From Massilibacteroides sp. (GTDB taxonomy: Bacteria > Bacteroidota > Bacteroidia > Bacteroidales > Tannerellaceae), in NCBI RefSeq assembly GCF_028705895.1, contig NZ_JAQWCQ010000008.1:32710-96709 (forward strand): a stretch of DNA of 64,000 bases, given 5' to 3'. A model generated the notes under the pieces. That model ran no database searches. It was not told the DNA's origin and saw only the letters and a list, made by a program, of their open reading frames with translations. The translations under genes were made by a program, and so were the position numbers. Positions 54,150-63,493 of the stretch are shown piece after piece (position 1 is the first letter of the stretch; every line of letters starts with the position of its first letter).

Positions 54150-57100
54150 ATGTTAGAAAAGATTATACGGTTTAGTCTTAACCGCAAGCTGATTATATTA
54201 CTATTTACATTTGCCATATTCGTATATGGCATTTATTCGGTTTTTCATATACCTATCGGTGCAGTACCCGATATCACCAATAATCAGGTGCAGGTCATCA
54301 CTACTTCTACAAACCTTTCGACCGAAGATATCGAACAGTTTATCACTTATCCTATCGAAATGGAAATGGCAAACCTCCCCGGAGTGCAGGAAATCCGTTC
54401 CGTTTCCAAATTCGGCCTGTCGGTGGTAACGATAGTTTTCGACGAAAATATGGGGACATACCTCCCGCGTCAATTGATAGCCGAGAAAATAAAAACAGCA
54501 TCAGAGCTTATCCCTGAAGGTTTCGGTTCTCCCGAAATGGGCCCTATATCGACCGGGTTGGGGGAGATTTATCAATATGTTCTGGATGTAAAACCGGAAT
54601 TTAGAGACAGATATTCGGTTGCAGACCTGCGCACAATACAAGATTGGATAGTGAAACGTCAACTTTCGGGAATTCCCGGAGTAGTCGAAATTAATACATG
54701 GGGCGGCTATCTGAAACAGTACGAGGTAGCTATCAACCCTTCCCGCCTGAAAGCGATGAACATTACCACCGGCGATTTGGTAAGTGCCCTTGAAAAGAAT
54801 AACAGCATTGCCGGAGGAGCTTATATTGAAAAAGTCAATCAAAGTTATTTCATTCGTGGAGAAGGAAAAATCAGCACCATTGAAGATATAGAAAACATTG
54901 TTGTAAAAAATGTAGAAGGCATTCCTGTTCTTGTAAAAGACATCGCTTCTGTACGTTTCGGAAGTGCCAACCGTTTCGGTGCCATTACAGGAAACGGCGA
55001 AGGCGAGAAAGTTCTCGGTCAGATAATGATGCTGAAAGGAGCCGACTCCAAAGAAACCATCAATGCGGTAAAAGAGAGGGTGGAAGAAGTACAGAAAGTG
55101 CTTCCCGAAGGAGTATATATCAATGCCTTTTTGGAACGTAGCGAATTGGTCGCGAAAACGACTTTCACTGTTGCCGAAAATCTGATACTCGGTTGTTTGA
55201 TAGTCATTTTCGTAGTTGTATTACTACTCGGTAATTTCCGTTCGGGGATTGTTGTGGCCTCTGTGATACCATTGTCCTTATTGTTTGCTATTTCACTGAT
55301 GCGGATATTCGGGATAGATGCCAACCTGATGAGTCTGGGGGCAATTGACTTCGGAATTATTATAGACGGAGCCGTTATTATTGTGGAATTCGTTTCGTCC
55401 CAAATGACAGCTAATGCCTCTAAATTGAGTCATCTGGCTGTACCCGACAGGAAACGGGAATTGGACAAAATTACCTTAAGCAGTTCGTCCACCATGATGA
55501 ATTCGGCTATCTTCGGACAACTAATCATACTAATCGTTTTCATTCCTATTCTCTCTCTTTCGGGAGTGGAAGGAAAAATGTTCCGCCCGATGGCGCTTAC
55601 TTTCAGCTTTGCGCTCATTGGAGCCATGTTGCTTTGCCTTACATACGTTCCTGTTCTGTCTTCGTTGATTATCAAACCGCAGGTTCAGAAACGGAATGGT
55701 ATTACAGTGCGTATAATGAGATTGCTGACCCGTACTTATCTACCTGTTATCACTTGGGCATTGAAACATGCAAAGAAAACACTTGCCGGAGCTGTCGGAT
55801 TACTGGTTATAGCCGTGATAGTATTTACCCGCATGGGCGGCGAGTTTATACCGCAATTGGATGAAGGAGACTTTGTTATTCAACCTGTTCTCAAGACAGG
55901 AACATCGCTAGCCAAAACCATAGAAACCACAACATTGATTGAAAAAACTATTCTCGATAAATTCCCCGAAGTAGAGCAGATTGTCAGCCGAATCGGTGCT
56001 GCTGAAGTGCCTACCGACCCTATGTCGATGGAAGAAAGCGACATCATTGTAAAAGTGAAACCCAGAAGCGAATGGGTATCGGCAAAATCCAAAGACGAGC
56101 TGGCAGACAAGATAAAAGAAGAATTGGAAGCCACCATACCGAATATGGAGATAGAATTTACCCAACCTATCGAAATGCGTTTCAATGAGCTTATATCAGG
56201 TACACGTTCCGATGTGGCTATCAAGATTTTCGGAGAAGATTTGGTGGTACTCGCTGAGAAAGCCGAGCAGATAAAACGAGCTATTACAAATGTCGAAGGA
56301 GCTGCCGATATTATCGTGGAGAAGATAGACGGTCTGCCGCAAATGACGGTTGAATACAACCGTACGCGTATTGCTCAGTACGGATTGAATATATCGGATA
56401 TCAACGATATTGTAGCATTGTCTTTTGCGGGTACTACGGTAGGCAATGTTTTTGAAGGAGAACGTCGTTTCGATTTGGTCGTTCGTCTGGAGGAAAATCT
56501 CCGTAATGATATCGAGGATTTGAGAAACCTGTATGTTCCGTTACCAAATGGCGGACAAATTCCGCTTCGTGAACTGGCAAAAGTAGAATATACCGAAGGT
56601 CCTGCCAAAATTTCTCGCGACGATACCAAACGTCGTGTGGTAATCGGGGTAAATGTTCGCGGTCGTGATATGGAAAATGTTGTGAAAGATGTATCGGCAA
56701 TTATCAGTGAAAAAATCAACCTGCCGCCTGGGTATTATGTGACTTACGGCGGACAGTTCGAAAATATGCAGAATGCGCTTAACCGCTTGAAAATAGCCGT
56801 TCCTGTGGCTCTCTGTCTGATTTTTATACTCCTGTATTTTGCTTTCGGTTCTATACGCGAAACTTTACTCGTATTTACCGCCATTCCGCTATCGGCTGTT
56901 GGAGGAATTTTATTGCTTTGGATGAGAGGAATGCCATTCAGTATATCGGCAGGGGTTGGGTTTATTGCACTGTTTGGTATCGCTGTACTGAATGGGATTG
57001 TTCTGGTGGAACATTTGAAGGAATTGAAGCACAGAGGTATGAAAAATATAAATGAACTGATTCTGAAAGGAACTACCGACAGGCTTCGTCCGGTTACCCT

Positions 57101-57293
57101 GACAGCCGCAGCCGCAGCATTGGGTTTCTTGCCTATGGCGATTTCCTCGTCGGCAGGAGCGGAAGTACAACGTCCGCTGGCTACGGTAGTTATCGGCGGA
57201 TTGTTTACAGCAACCCTGCTTACAATGGTTGTGCTGCCTATCCTTTTCAAAATGTTTGATAAAAATCTGACGAAAGATGAAGAAGATATATAG
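54150..57293 (+). CDS. CusA/CzcA-type heavy-metal efflux RND transporter
   Basis: 1047-aa inner-membrane proton-driven pump, full length for the heavy-metal RND class. Twelve membrane helices are visible in two halves with large periplasmic loops. Markers include the N-terminal FSLNRKLIILLFTFAIFVYGIYSV, PIGAVPDITNNQVQV, the helix-4 proton-relay segment MSLGAIDFGIIIDGAVIIVE with acidic residues, and GGEFIPQLDEGDFV. It exports monovalent or divalent metals (Cu/Ag or Zn/Co/Cd). The metal-binding Met triad of CusA is not clearly identifiable, so the metal is undecided. Overlaps the outer-membrane channel gene by 17 bp. Confidence 0.93.
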   Translation: MLEKIIRFSLNRKLIILLFTFAIFVYGIYSVFHIPIGAVPDITNNQVQVITTSTNLSTEDIEQFITYPIEMEMANLPGVQEIRSVSKFGLSVVTIVFDENMGTYLPRQLIAEKIKTASELIPEGFGSPEMGPISTGLGEIYQYVLDVKPEFRDRYSVADLRTIQDWIVKRQLSGIPGVVEINTWGGYLKQYEVAINPSRLKAMNITTGDLVSALEKNNSIAGGAYIEKVNQSYFIRGEGKISTIEDIENIVVKNVEGIPVLVKDIASVRFGSANRFGAITGNGEGEKVLGQIMMLKGADSKETINAVKERVEEVQKVLPEGVYINAFLERSELVAKTTFTVAENLILGCLIVIFVVVLLLGNFRSGIVVASVIPLSLLFAISLMRIFGIDANLMSLGAIDFGIIIDGAVIIVEFVSSQMTANASKLSHLAVPDRKRELDKITLSSSSTMMNSAIFGQLIILIVFIPILSLSGVEGKMFRPMALTFSFALIGAMLLCLTYVPVLSSLIIKPQVQKRNGITVRIMRLLTRTYLPVITWALKHAKKTLAGAVGLLVIAVIVFTRMGGEFIPQLDEGDFVIQPVLKTGTSLAKTIETTTLIEKTILDKFPEVEQIVSRIGAAEVPTDPMSMEESDIIVKVKPRSEWVSAKSKDELADKIKEELEATIPNMEIEFTQPIEMRFNELISGTRSDVAIKIFGEDLVVLAEKAEQIKRAITNVEGAADIIVEKIDGLPQMTVEYNRTRIAQYGLNISDINDIVALSFAGTTVGNVFEGERRFDLVVRLEENLRNDIEDLRNLYVPLPNGGQIPLRELAKVEYTEGPAKISRDDTKRRVVIGVNVRGRDMENVVKDVSAIISEKINLPPGYYVTYGGQFENMQNALNRLKIAVPVALCLIFILLYFAFGSIRETLLVFTAIPLSAVGGILLLWMRGMPFSISAGVGFIALFGIAVLNGIVLVEHLKELKHRGMKNINELILKGTTDRLRPVTLTAAAAALGFLPMAISSSAGAEVQRPLATVVIGGLFTATLLTMVVLPILFKMFDKNLTKDEEDI

Positions 57294-58482
57294 AATCATA
57301 TGCTTAGGGATGGTGTGCTTAACCAGTTCGATAAGTTATTCACAAAATAATCCTGAACTGAATACCCTGATTGAGGCAGCCCTTGCCAACAATAAGGAAC
57401 TAAGTTCTTATCAGTTGCAGACCGATGCTTCTAAAGCGAATATCGGGACAGCTTTCGACTTTGATAAGACAACCGTGTATTACGGATACGATGAGAATAA
57501 TGTGGCTCCGAATGATAAGGCATTGCGTGTATTCGGTATCGAACAAACATTCTCTTTCCCGACCGTATATGGCGCACAAAGAAAGGTGTATAAATCGCAA
57601 TGGGAACAAAACAGAGCTTTGCACGAAATACAAAAAAATAAGCTGATACTCAATGTTTCGCTTATCTACGAGCAGATAGTTTATACCCAAAATAAGGAAA
57701 AACTATATACTCAGCTGGATAGCCTTTATGCCGCTTTTTCAAAGGCAGGGAGCCGAAAATTCGAGTTGGGAGAGTCCAATTATCTGGAAAAGATTACGGC
57801 AGAAGCCAAATCGAAACAAATTCGCACGACATTAATACAATTGAAAAGCCAGAAGCAGGCTCTTTATGAACAGTTAAAATCATTGGTACAAGGTGAGGAT
57901 AGTTTTCAAGTATCAAATGATGAATTAAGTCTGTTGTATCTCGAAAACGTTAGTACGGGCAAAGAATTGCAAAAAAATTATTTGGAAACGGTCAGTAATA
58001 CTTTTTCATCGCAGATAAAACTACAAAATCAGAATTGGCTACCCGACCTGAGTGTCGAACTTTTTACGGGAACAAACAAAGGTTTGGGCTATCATCAAAA
58101 CGGTTTTCAGATAGGTATAGCAATACCTTTGTTTTTCAGTGGAAATATTTCCAAACGTAAGACTGCCAAATTAGAACAACAAAGCTGGGAAGCTATGCGA
58201 AGCAATCGCGAAATACAAATGGAAAGTTTCTATATGCAGAAGCAGGCGGAACTTAATCAGCACAGGGAAATGATAAAATATTATACGGAAAATGGTCAGA
58301 TACTTTCAAAAGAAATTATAAAGACCGCCGATATGAGTTATAAAAACGGCGAAATTGATTTTTTTCAATACATTCAGAGTATGGAAAATGCTATTAGTAT
58401 AGAGTCTGATTATCTGGAAAATGTACTTTCTCACAATAAATCGTATTTAGAGTTACACTACTTTAATTTCAATGAACAATGA
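57277..58482 (+). CDS. TolC-family outer-membrane channel of the metal efflux system
   Basis: 401-aa secreted protein with a signal peptide (about 1-23, ending SYSQ). Heptad-rich helical hairpins (NPELNTLIEAALANNKELSSYQLQTDASKANIG, and a second near 270-400) and GFQIGIAIPLFF strands match the outer-membrane efflux protein family. It would form the exit duct for the CusA-like pump. Overlaps the pump gene by 17 bp and the adaptor gene by 4 bp, so expression is coupled. Confidence 0.9.
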   Translation: MKKIYRIICLGMVCLTSSISYSQNNPELNTLIEAALANNKELSSYQLQTDASKANIGTAFDFDKTTVYYGYDENNVAPNDKALRVFGIEQTFSFPTVYGAQRKVYKSQWEQNRALHEIQKNKLILNVSLIYEQIVYTQNKEKLYTQLDSLYAAFSKAGSRKFELGESNYLEKITAEAKSKQIRTTLIQLKSQKQALYEQLKSLVQGEDSFQVSNDELSLLYLENVSTGKELQKNYLETVSNTFSSQIKLQNQNWLPDLSVELFTGTNKGLGYHQNGFQIGIAIPLFFSGNISKRKTAKLEQQSWEAMRSNREIQMESFYMQKQAELNQHREMIKYYTENGQILSKEIIKTADMSYKNGEIDFFQYIQSMENAISIESDYLENVLSHNKSYLELHYFNFNEQ

Positions 58483-59615
58483 AAAAATTTACACCTTATA
58501 TATTCTTGGTTTTAGCTATCGTATTTTTTAATTCTTGTGGAGGAGAGAAGAAATCGCCAGAGGATGAAAATACGGAAAAAGAAGATAACTCTTTGTTCGA
58601 AGTCACACAGGAACAGTTCAATTCCATGAAAATGGAAGTTTCTACTTTGCAGGAAAGAGAATTTGATAATACGATAAAAGCATCGGGTAAAATAGATGTT
58701 CCTCCCAAAAGTAGGGCAAAAGTAAGCTCTTTTGTCGGTGGGTATGTGAAGACAACTTCGCTATTAGTAGGGGATAAAGTAAGCAAAGGGCAACCGCTTT
58801 TAACGCTTGAAAGTCCTGAGTATATAGACTTGCAACAATCATATCTAGAAATTGCGGGGCAAATGGAATATCTGAAGTCGGAGTATGAAAGACAAAAGAC
58901 TTTATTTGATGAAAAAATATCCTCTCAAAAGAAATATTTGGAAGCTGATAGTGACTACAAACGAGCTAAAGCCACTTATGAAAGCCTTCGTCAGAAGTTG
59001 AATATGTTACGTATCAATCCTGCACAAGTAGAGCAGGGCAAATTCTCGTCATACATCACCGTATATTCTCCTATATCGGGAGATATTACAGCTATCAATG
59101 CAAATGTGGGTATGGCTATTTCCCCGACAGACGTTATTATGGAAATCGTAGAAACACAGGCTATGCACTTGGAATTAGCAGTTTTCGAGAAAGATATATT
59201 CAACCTGAAAACAGGGCAAAAGATTAGATTCGCAGTACCTCAGGTCGGTTCACAGGAATTTGAAGCAAAAGTTACTCAGATAGGGAAATCTGTTGAAGGA
59301 AACGACCGTATTATCAATGTATATGCTTCATTAGATAGTGATACAAAGCAAAAATTGATAACCGGAATGTTTGTTGAAGCCCAACTTATTGCTGATTCAC
59401 GCAATGCTTTAAGTGTTCCGTTCGATGCTGTTACTACCGAAGAGGGAAATAATTTTCTGTTGGTTCTCGAATCGGAAAAGGACGGAGTTTATACTTTCCG
59501 AAAAACCTTAGTCAAAGCAGGCGAACGAAATGGTGATTGGATAGAAATTATTCCCGATGACAAATTCAGTTCGAATACGAAAGTTCTGATTAAAGGGGCG
59601 TATGATGTGGTGTAA
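58479..59615 (+). CDS. RND periplasmic adaptor (CusB/CzcB-like) lipoprotein
   Basis: 378-aa membrane-fusion protein joining pump and outer-membrane channel. Lipoprotein signal ends FFNSCGG (Cys20). The biotinyl-lipoyl-like half is GKIDVPPKSRAKVSSFVGGYVKTTSLLVGDKVSKGQPLLTLESPEYIDLQQ, followed by an alpha-hairpin (about 120-180), the second lipoyl half ISGDITAINANVGMAISPTDVIMEIV and a beta-barrel. There is no CusF-like or heavy-metal-binding extension. ATGA overlap with the channel gene. Confidence 0.92.
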   Translation: MKKFTPYIFLVLAIVFFNSCGGEKKSPEDENTEKEDNSLFEVTQEQFNSMKMEVSTLQEREFDNTIKASGKIDVPPKSRAKVSSFVGGYVKTTSLLVGDKVSKGQPLLTLESPEYIDLQQSYLEIAGQMEYLKSEYERQKTLFDEKISSQKKYLEADSDYKRAKATYESLRQKLNMLRINPAQVEQGKFSSYITVYSPISGDITAINANVGMAISPTDVIMEIVETQAMHLELAVFEKDIFNLKTGQKIRFAVPQVGSQEFEAKVTQIGKSVEGNDRIINVYASLDSDTKQKLITGMFVEAQLIADSRNALSVPFDAVTTEEGNNFLLVLESEKDGVYTFRKTLVKAGERNGDWIEIIPDDKFSSNTKVLIKGAYDVV

Positions 59616-59724
59616 TCCAATACTACACTATCTATTGAGAATAATCGTGATTTTGCAATATTTTTTTCCCATATTTAAATCAAAGATGTTTAGGGCTATG
59701 TTTTTCCAATAATATATTTTTTCG

Positions 59725-59732
59725 TACTTTTG
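59725..59732 (+). promoter_or_regulatory. Orphan -7 box in the efflux/arsenic intergenic region
   Basis: TACTTTTG is an exact TAnnTTTG match, but no intact gene follows within reach; the next coding-like sequence is a decayed recombinase. It may be a relic promoter. Confidence 0.35.
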
Positions 59733-59835
59733 TATTGAGTTATTCGGCACTGTGTAAAACAGAGCAAACACAAGCTAAAAGAACCGTTGCCAACTCGTTA
59801 CCTGCCAAAACAAACGCTCTCCTAGTTAACTGAAA

Positions 59836-59965
59836 GTAAAGGGTAAATCTCCAAAGTATTGCTATCTGAAGGAAATTGCGGCGGTTTGTGGAGTTGATAA
59901 GAATCTCTCATTTCACGTTGCAAGACATATACATTCTTGTTTCCGGCTGAACACTAGATTGTTAT
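59836..59965 (+). pseudogene. Tyrosine recombinase (integrase) remnant
   Basis: Frame starting at 59866 reads LKEIAAVCGVDKNLSFHVARH, a near-consensus copy of the Bacteroidales tyrosine recombinase segment around the catalytic HxxR (here HVAR then H). The following ACATTC (expected Thr-Phe after RH) is displaced by a two-base insertion, giving RHIHSCF and then a stop in the restored frame. Preceding PKYCY matches the usual lead-in. Only about 40 codons remain of a protein of roughly 400 aa. A coding-like run at about 59752-59818 (KRTVANSLPAK) might be another relic. The rest of 59616-60254 holds nothing else I can identify. Confidence 0.7.
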
Positions 59966-60256
59966 AAGATTATTTTCAGTAGTAGGTAACGATTTAGAAA
60001 CCAGCTTAGTTCTTAGATATGCTTAATTTCCTCAATATATAAAGAGCAACTTATCTTTTGTAAAGATATAAAATTTTCGTTTTAGAGAACTGAATTTCTT
60101 AGATTTTCATCTTCAAATAGAATTTATGTGGTAGTAAAAAAATGGTACTATATAGTCAAAGTTAAGATACTAAAAACCTTTTCCCCTTTCGCTACTCTTT
60201 GAAAACTTTAGATTAATATCTGGATATTTTTCTCTAAGATAATTTACAAAATAAAT

Positions 60257-60273
60257 ATTCGTATATTTGCGAA
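60257..60273 (+). promoter_or_regulatory. Putative ArsR operator bracketing the arsR -7 box
   Basis: ATTCG (60257-60261) and CGAA (60270-60273) flank exactly the eight bases TATATTTG (60262-60269), the -7 box of arsR. A repressor bound to the arms would block the promoter. The same ATTCG-N8-CGAA geometry recurs at 61099-61115. Confidence 0.55.
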
Positions 60274-60290
60274 CAATAAATATCAAATTT

Positions 60291-60611
60291 ATGTCAAAAA
60301 AAGAATTAACAGCCGATCAGGAACAATTAGCTCGTTTTGCAAAAGCGTTAGGTCATCCTATTCGTATTGCTATACTAGGAATGCTTGCCAACCAATCCTG
60401 CTGTTATCATGGCGACATGTCAGAGATATTACCAATAGCCAAAAGTACGCTGTCACAGCATTTGAATGAGTTAAAAGACGCAGGATTAATCCAAGGGACA
60501 ATTACATTACCCACTGTAAAATATTGTATCCACAGCGAGAACTGGAATAAAGCCAAAGAACTGTTTGGTGGCTTTTTTACCCAATTACAGAATACAGACG
60601 AGATTTGCTGA
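60291..60611 (+). CDS. ArsR-family arsenic-responsive repressor
   Basis: 106-aa winged-helix repressor of the ArsR/SmtB group. The DNA-binding helix-turn-helix is MSEILPIAKSTLSQHLNELKDAGLI at about 43-67. Metal-binding candidates are Cys37 and Cys38 in NQSCCYHGD, plus Cys79 and the terminal Cys106, an arrangement unlike the CxC motif of E. coli ArsR but common in Bacteroidetes. ATG at 60291 is used; an in-frame TTG at 60267 overlaps the -7 box and cannot be transcribed as a start. It heads the arsenic operon and is followed 7 bp later by the acetyltransferase gene. Confidence 0.9.
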   Translation: MSKKELTADQEQLARFAKALGHPIRIAILGMLANQSCCYHGDMSEILPIAKSTLSQHLNELKDAGLIQGTITLPTVKYCIHSENWNKAKELFGGFFTQLQNTDEIC

Positions 60612-60618
60612 TATAATT

Positions 60619-61080
60619 ATGAACATCAGACTTGCAACCAAGAAAGATATCCCCGCTATTGAAGAGCTGTTCCGTTCAACTATCCTTTCAGTCAATTTGA
60701 AAGATTATACTTCCGAACAGGTCGAATGTTGGGCTGCAAGAGGAAAGGATACGAGTATATGGGAAGAGCGGATAAATGAGCAATATTTTATACTTGCTGA
60801 GAAGAATAATACAATATTAGGATTTGCTGCCCTAAAATTGTCAGGGTATTTAAATTTTATGTTTGTTCATAAGGACTATCAGGGAAAGGGTGTTGCATCA
60901 TTCTTACTTAAGAGGATTGAGGAATATGCACGGTTGAAAGATATTTCAGAAATAACTGCTGATGTCAGTATTACAGCCGAACCTTTCTTCTCAAAAAAAG
61001 GCTATATTATTTTGGAACAACAGACCGTTTGCATTGGTATTTCCATGACAAACTATAAAATGTCAAAAGTTTTATCCTGA
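60619..61080 (+). CDS. GNAT-family N-acetyltransferase in the arsenic operon
   Basis: 153-aa acetyl-CoA-dependent acetyltransferase with the N-terminal MNIRLATKKDIPAIEELFRS, the beta-strand FAALKLSGYLNFMFVHKDY and the acetyl-CoA loop YQGKGVASFLLKRIEEYA. The ATG at 60619 (MNIRLAT) is chosen; an in-frame start 54 bp upstream lies inside arsR. Its place between arsR and arsC suggests a role in metalloid resistance, possibly acetylating an organoarsenical or a toxic by-product. That is inference, and the substrate could be unrelated. Confidence 0.85.
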   Translation: MNIRLATKKDIPAIEELFRSTILSVNLKDYTSEQVECWAARGKDTSIWEERINEQYFILAEKNNTILGFAALKLSGYLNFMFVHKDYQGKGVASFLLKRIEEYARLKDISEITADVSITAEPFFSKKGYIILEQQTVCIGISMTNYKMSKVLS

Positions 61081-61098
61081 TATTTTTTTAAGATAAGC

Positions 61099-61115
61099 AT
61101 TCGTTATTCGACGAA
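61099..61115 (+). promoter_or_regulatory. Second putative ArsR operator
   Basis: ATTCG (61099-61103), eight bases, then CGAA (61112-61115), the same spacing as at 60257-60273, in the 73-bp gap before arsC. No TAnnTTTG box lies between the arms here. Confidence 0.45.
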
Positions 61116-61153
61116 ATAGGAACTGTTAGTGTAAACGCGAAATTATAAATAAT

Positions 61154-61579
61154 ATGAGAATTTTAATTCTGTGTACAGGAAATAGTTGCCGTAGCCAGAT
61201 GGTACACGGATTTTTACAATCATTCGATCCTTCATTGTCTGTTTATTCCGCAGGGACAAAAGCAAGCGGAAAGGTAAACCCAAAGGCAATAGAAGTCATG
61301 CAGGATGCAGGTGTAGATATTTCACACCATACATCCGATAGTGTGGAGCAATATATGAATGATAAATGGGATTATGTGATTACTGTTTGCGGGGGTGCAA
61401 ATGAAAGTTGTCCCGCATTCTCAGGAAAAGTAAAGAACCGTCTGCATATCGGTTTTGATGATCCGTCCGAAGCTACGGGAACACCCGAGTTTATTCAATC
61501 CGAGTACATCAGGGTAAGGGATGAAATCAAAATAGCATTTTATGAATTATACACCGATAAGATAAAAGGTCATGAGTAA
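61154..61579 (+). CDS. Arsenate reductase ArsC (thioredoxin/low-MW phosphatase type)
   Basis: Reduces arsenate to arsenite in the cytoplasm for export. 141-aa low-molecular-weight phosphatase fold. The P-loop CTGNSCR (Cys7 to Arg13) is the CX5R site. Redox cysteines Cys79 and Cys86 are in [10 protein letters not shown], and the DDPSEATG acid motif follows. This layout is that of the Staphylococcus pI258-type enzyme recycled by thioredoxin. Overlaps the acr3 start by 8 bp. Confidence 0.94.
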   Translation: MRILILCTGNSCRSQMVHGFLQSFDPSLSVYSAGTKASGKVNPKAIEVMQDAGVDISHHTSDSVEQYMNDKWDYVITVCGGANESCPAFSGKVKNRLHIGFDDPSEATGTPEFIQSEYIRVRDEIKIAFYELYTDKIKGHE

Positions 61580-62606
61580 AAAGAAAATGAGTTTCTTAGA
61601 TAAGAACTTAACACTTTGGATATTCCTTGCGATGGCTATCGGTGTAGGATTGGGGTATTTTATCCCGTCTTTCAGCAGCTACATAGATTCCATGTCGAGC
61701 GGTACAACAAACATTCCTCTGGCAATCGGACTTATCCTGATGATGTACCCTCCATTGGCAAAAGTAGATTACAAACAACTGCCGAAAGTTTTCAAGAATG
61801 TCAGAATACTGACTGTCTCGTTAGTCCTGAATTGGATTATCGGACCTGTCTTAATGTTCTTACTTGCCATTCTCTTTTTACATGATTATCCCGAATACAT
61901 GGTAGGGATTATCCTGATAGGTCTGGCACGATGTATTGCGATGGTGCTTGTATGGAACGACCTGGCAGAAGGTAATACGGAATACGGTGCAGGGTTAGTT
62001 GCCCTGAATAGTATTTTTCAGGTATTCTTTTATAGTTTCTATGCGTGGGTATTTGTAACAAAACTTCCTCCCTTGTTCGGCTTTGCAGGTGCAATAGTGG
62101 ATATTTCCATAGGTACAATAGCCGAAACAGTTGCTATCTATTTAGGGATTCCTTTTCTGATGGGTATTCTAAGCCGTTTGATATTAGTTAAAATCAAAGG
62201 TGAACAATGGTATAAAGAAAAATTTATCCCGACAATCTCACCCATTACTTTGATCGCCTTATTATTTACCATTGTATTAATGTTTAGTCTGAAAGGAGAA
62301 CTGATTGTACAAATACCATTGGATGTAGTACGTATAGCCGTACCGCTATTAATCTATTTCGTAGTTATGTTCTTCCTCAGCTTCTTTGCAGGTAAATTAA
62401 TGGGTGCATCTTATGATAAAAATGCATCGATAGCATTTACAGCCACAGGTAATAACTTTGAACTGGCTATTGCAGTTGCAATAGGAGTCTTCGGCTTGCA
62501 TAGCGGACAGGCTTTTGCAGGCGTAGTCGGTCCGCTAGTCGAGGTACCTGTACTTATACTGTTGGTAAATATAGCCTTTTGGCTAAGAAAGAAATATTAT
62601 AAATAA
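61572..62606 (+). CDS. ACR3-family arsenite efflux permease
   Basis: 344-aa inner-membrane arsenite exporter with ten predicted helices. Diagnostic features are [40 protein letters not shown] with the conserved Cys121, and [20 protein letters not shown] in the ninth helix. It exports the arsenite produced by ArsC. Eight-base overlap with arsC, and arsM starts 21 bp downstream. Confidence 0.95.
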   Translation: MSKKKMSFLDKNLTLWIFLAMAIGVGLGYFIPSFSSYIDSMSSGTTNIPLAIGLILMMYPPLAKVDYKQLPKVFKNVRILTVSLVLNWIIGPVLMFLLAILFLHDYPEYMVGIILIGLARCIAMVLVWNDLAEGNTEYGAGLVALNSIFQVFFYSFYAWVFVTKLPPLFGFAGAIVDISIGTIAETVAIYLGIPFLMGILSRLILVKIKGEQWYKEKFIPTISPITLIALLFTIVLMFSLKGELIVQIPLDVVRIAVPLLIYFVVMFFLSFFAGKLMGASYDKNASIAFTATGNNFELAIAVAIGVFGLHSGQAFAGVVGPLVEVPVLILLVNIAFWLRKKYYK

Positions 62607-62627
62607 AATAATTACAATACTTTTAAT

Positions 62628-63281
62628 ATGAACACGAACGAAGAAAAGAAAGCTTTGGTAAAAAAAAGATATAGTGAATTAGCTTTGAATAGTGATGCTT
62701 TAAAATCCGGTTGCTGTTGTGGAACGAATCCTGCCATTCCTTCAAAAAAGGTCTTTACGATCATGAGTGAAGATTACAGTGGGCTTAAAGGATACGAAGT
62801 CGATGCCGATTTAGGTGTAGGCTGTGGATTACCTACTGAGTATGCAGGTATTAGAGAAGGTAATACAGTCTTAGACTTAGGATCAGGTGCAGGTAACGAC
62901 TGTTTTATAGCTAGAGCAGAAGTCGGGGAAACAGGAAAAATAATTGGTATCGACTTTTCACCACAGATGATAGAAAAAGCGCGAAAGAATGCAACTAAGC
63001 GAAGATATAGCAATGTTGAATTTATTGAGGGAGATATAGAAAATATGCCTTTACCTGATAGCTCTATAGATGTTGTAGTAAGTAATTGTGTTTTAAATCT
63101 GTTACCCGAAAAAAATAAAATATTTAAAGAAATATATCGGGTATCGAAACATGCCTGTTGCGGTCTATATGAGTTTTCTGCGTTATCTAGTCCTAAGCCC
63201 ATATCTCTGTTTATGATTTTAAGTATCTCGACAAAATCAACCCCATTTCCACAATCTAAACCTTTCAACTTGCCGACATAA
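62628..63281 (+). pseudogene. Arsenite methyltransferase ArsM, 3' end replaced
   Basis: Methylates arsenite using SAM. The N-terminal part is normal: Cys-rich SGCCCGTNP at 27-35, GLGLPTEYAG-like GCGLPTEYAGI, the SAM site VLDLGSGAGNDCF and SNCVLNLLPEKNKIFKEIYRV. After about residue 179 the sequence departs (SKHACCGLYEFSALSS...) and stops at 217 aa, whereas family members run to about 260-280 aa. The missing part carries the last conserved arsenic-binding Cys. The tail is antisense sequence of a primase-like gene. Activity is doubtful. Last gene of the arsenic operon. Confidence 0.85.
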
Positions 63282-63493
63282 AAGAAGCAATCTCCGCTAA
63301 ATTCATCGTTACCGAAGTCCTTAATCTTATATGTTCGGCTATTTCTATCAAAGTAGATGTTACAGGACGCTCTTTTATCTTCATATAATGGATTAAGAAA
63401 GTTTCTACCTAACTGCCACTTTGTATGGATGTAAAAGCGGAAAATCTCGAAACCGGAGTTAGTTCTGTCTAATATGGTCTGTTTACTTAGCAT
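63170..63493 (-). pseudogene. Primase-like mobile-element gene, 3' truncated
   Basis: On the minus strand the frame opens with MLSKQTILDRTNSGFEIFRFYI, NFLNPLYEDKRASCNIYFDR and YKIKDFGNDEFSGDCFFYVGKLKGLD, the N-terminal domain of primase-like proteins of Bacteroidales mobilisable elements. After GLGLDNAEN it runs into arsM antisense sequence, so the rest is lost. The left boundary is approximate. Its start overlaps the HTH gene by 11 bp. Confidence 0.65.
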
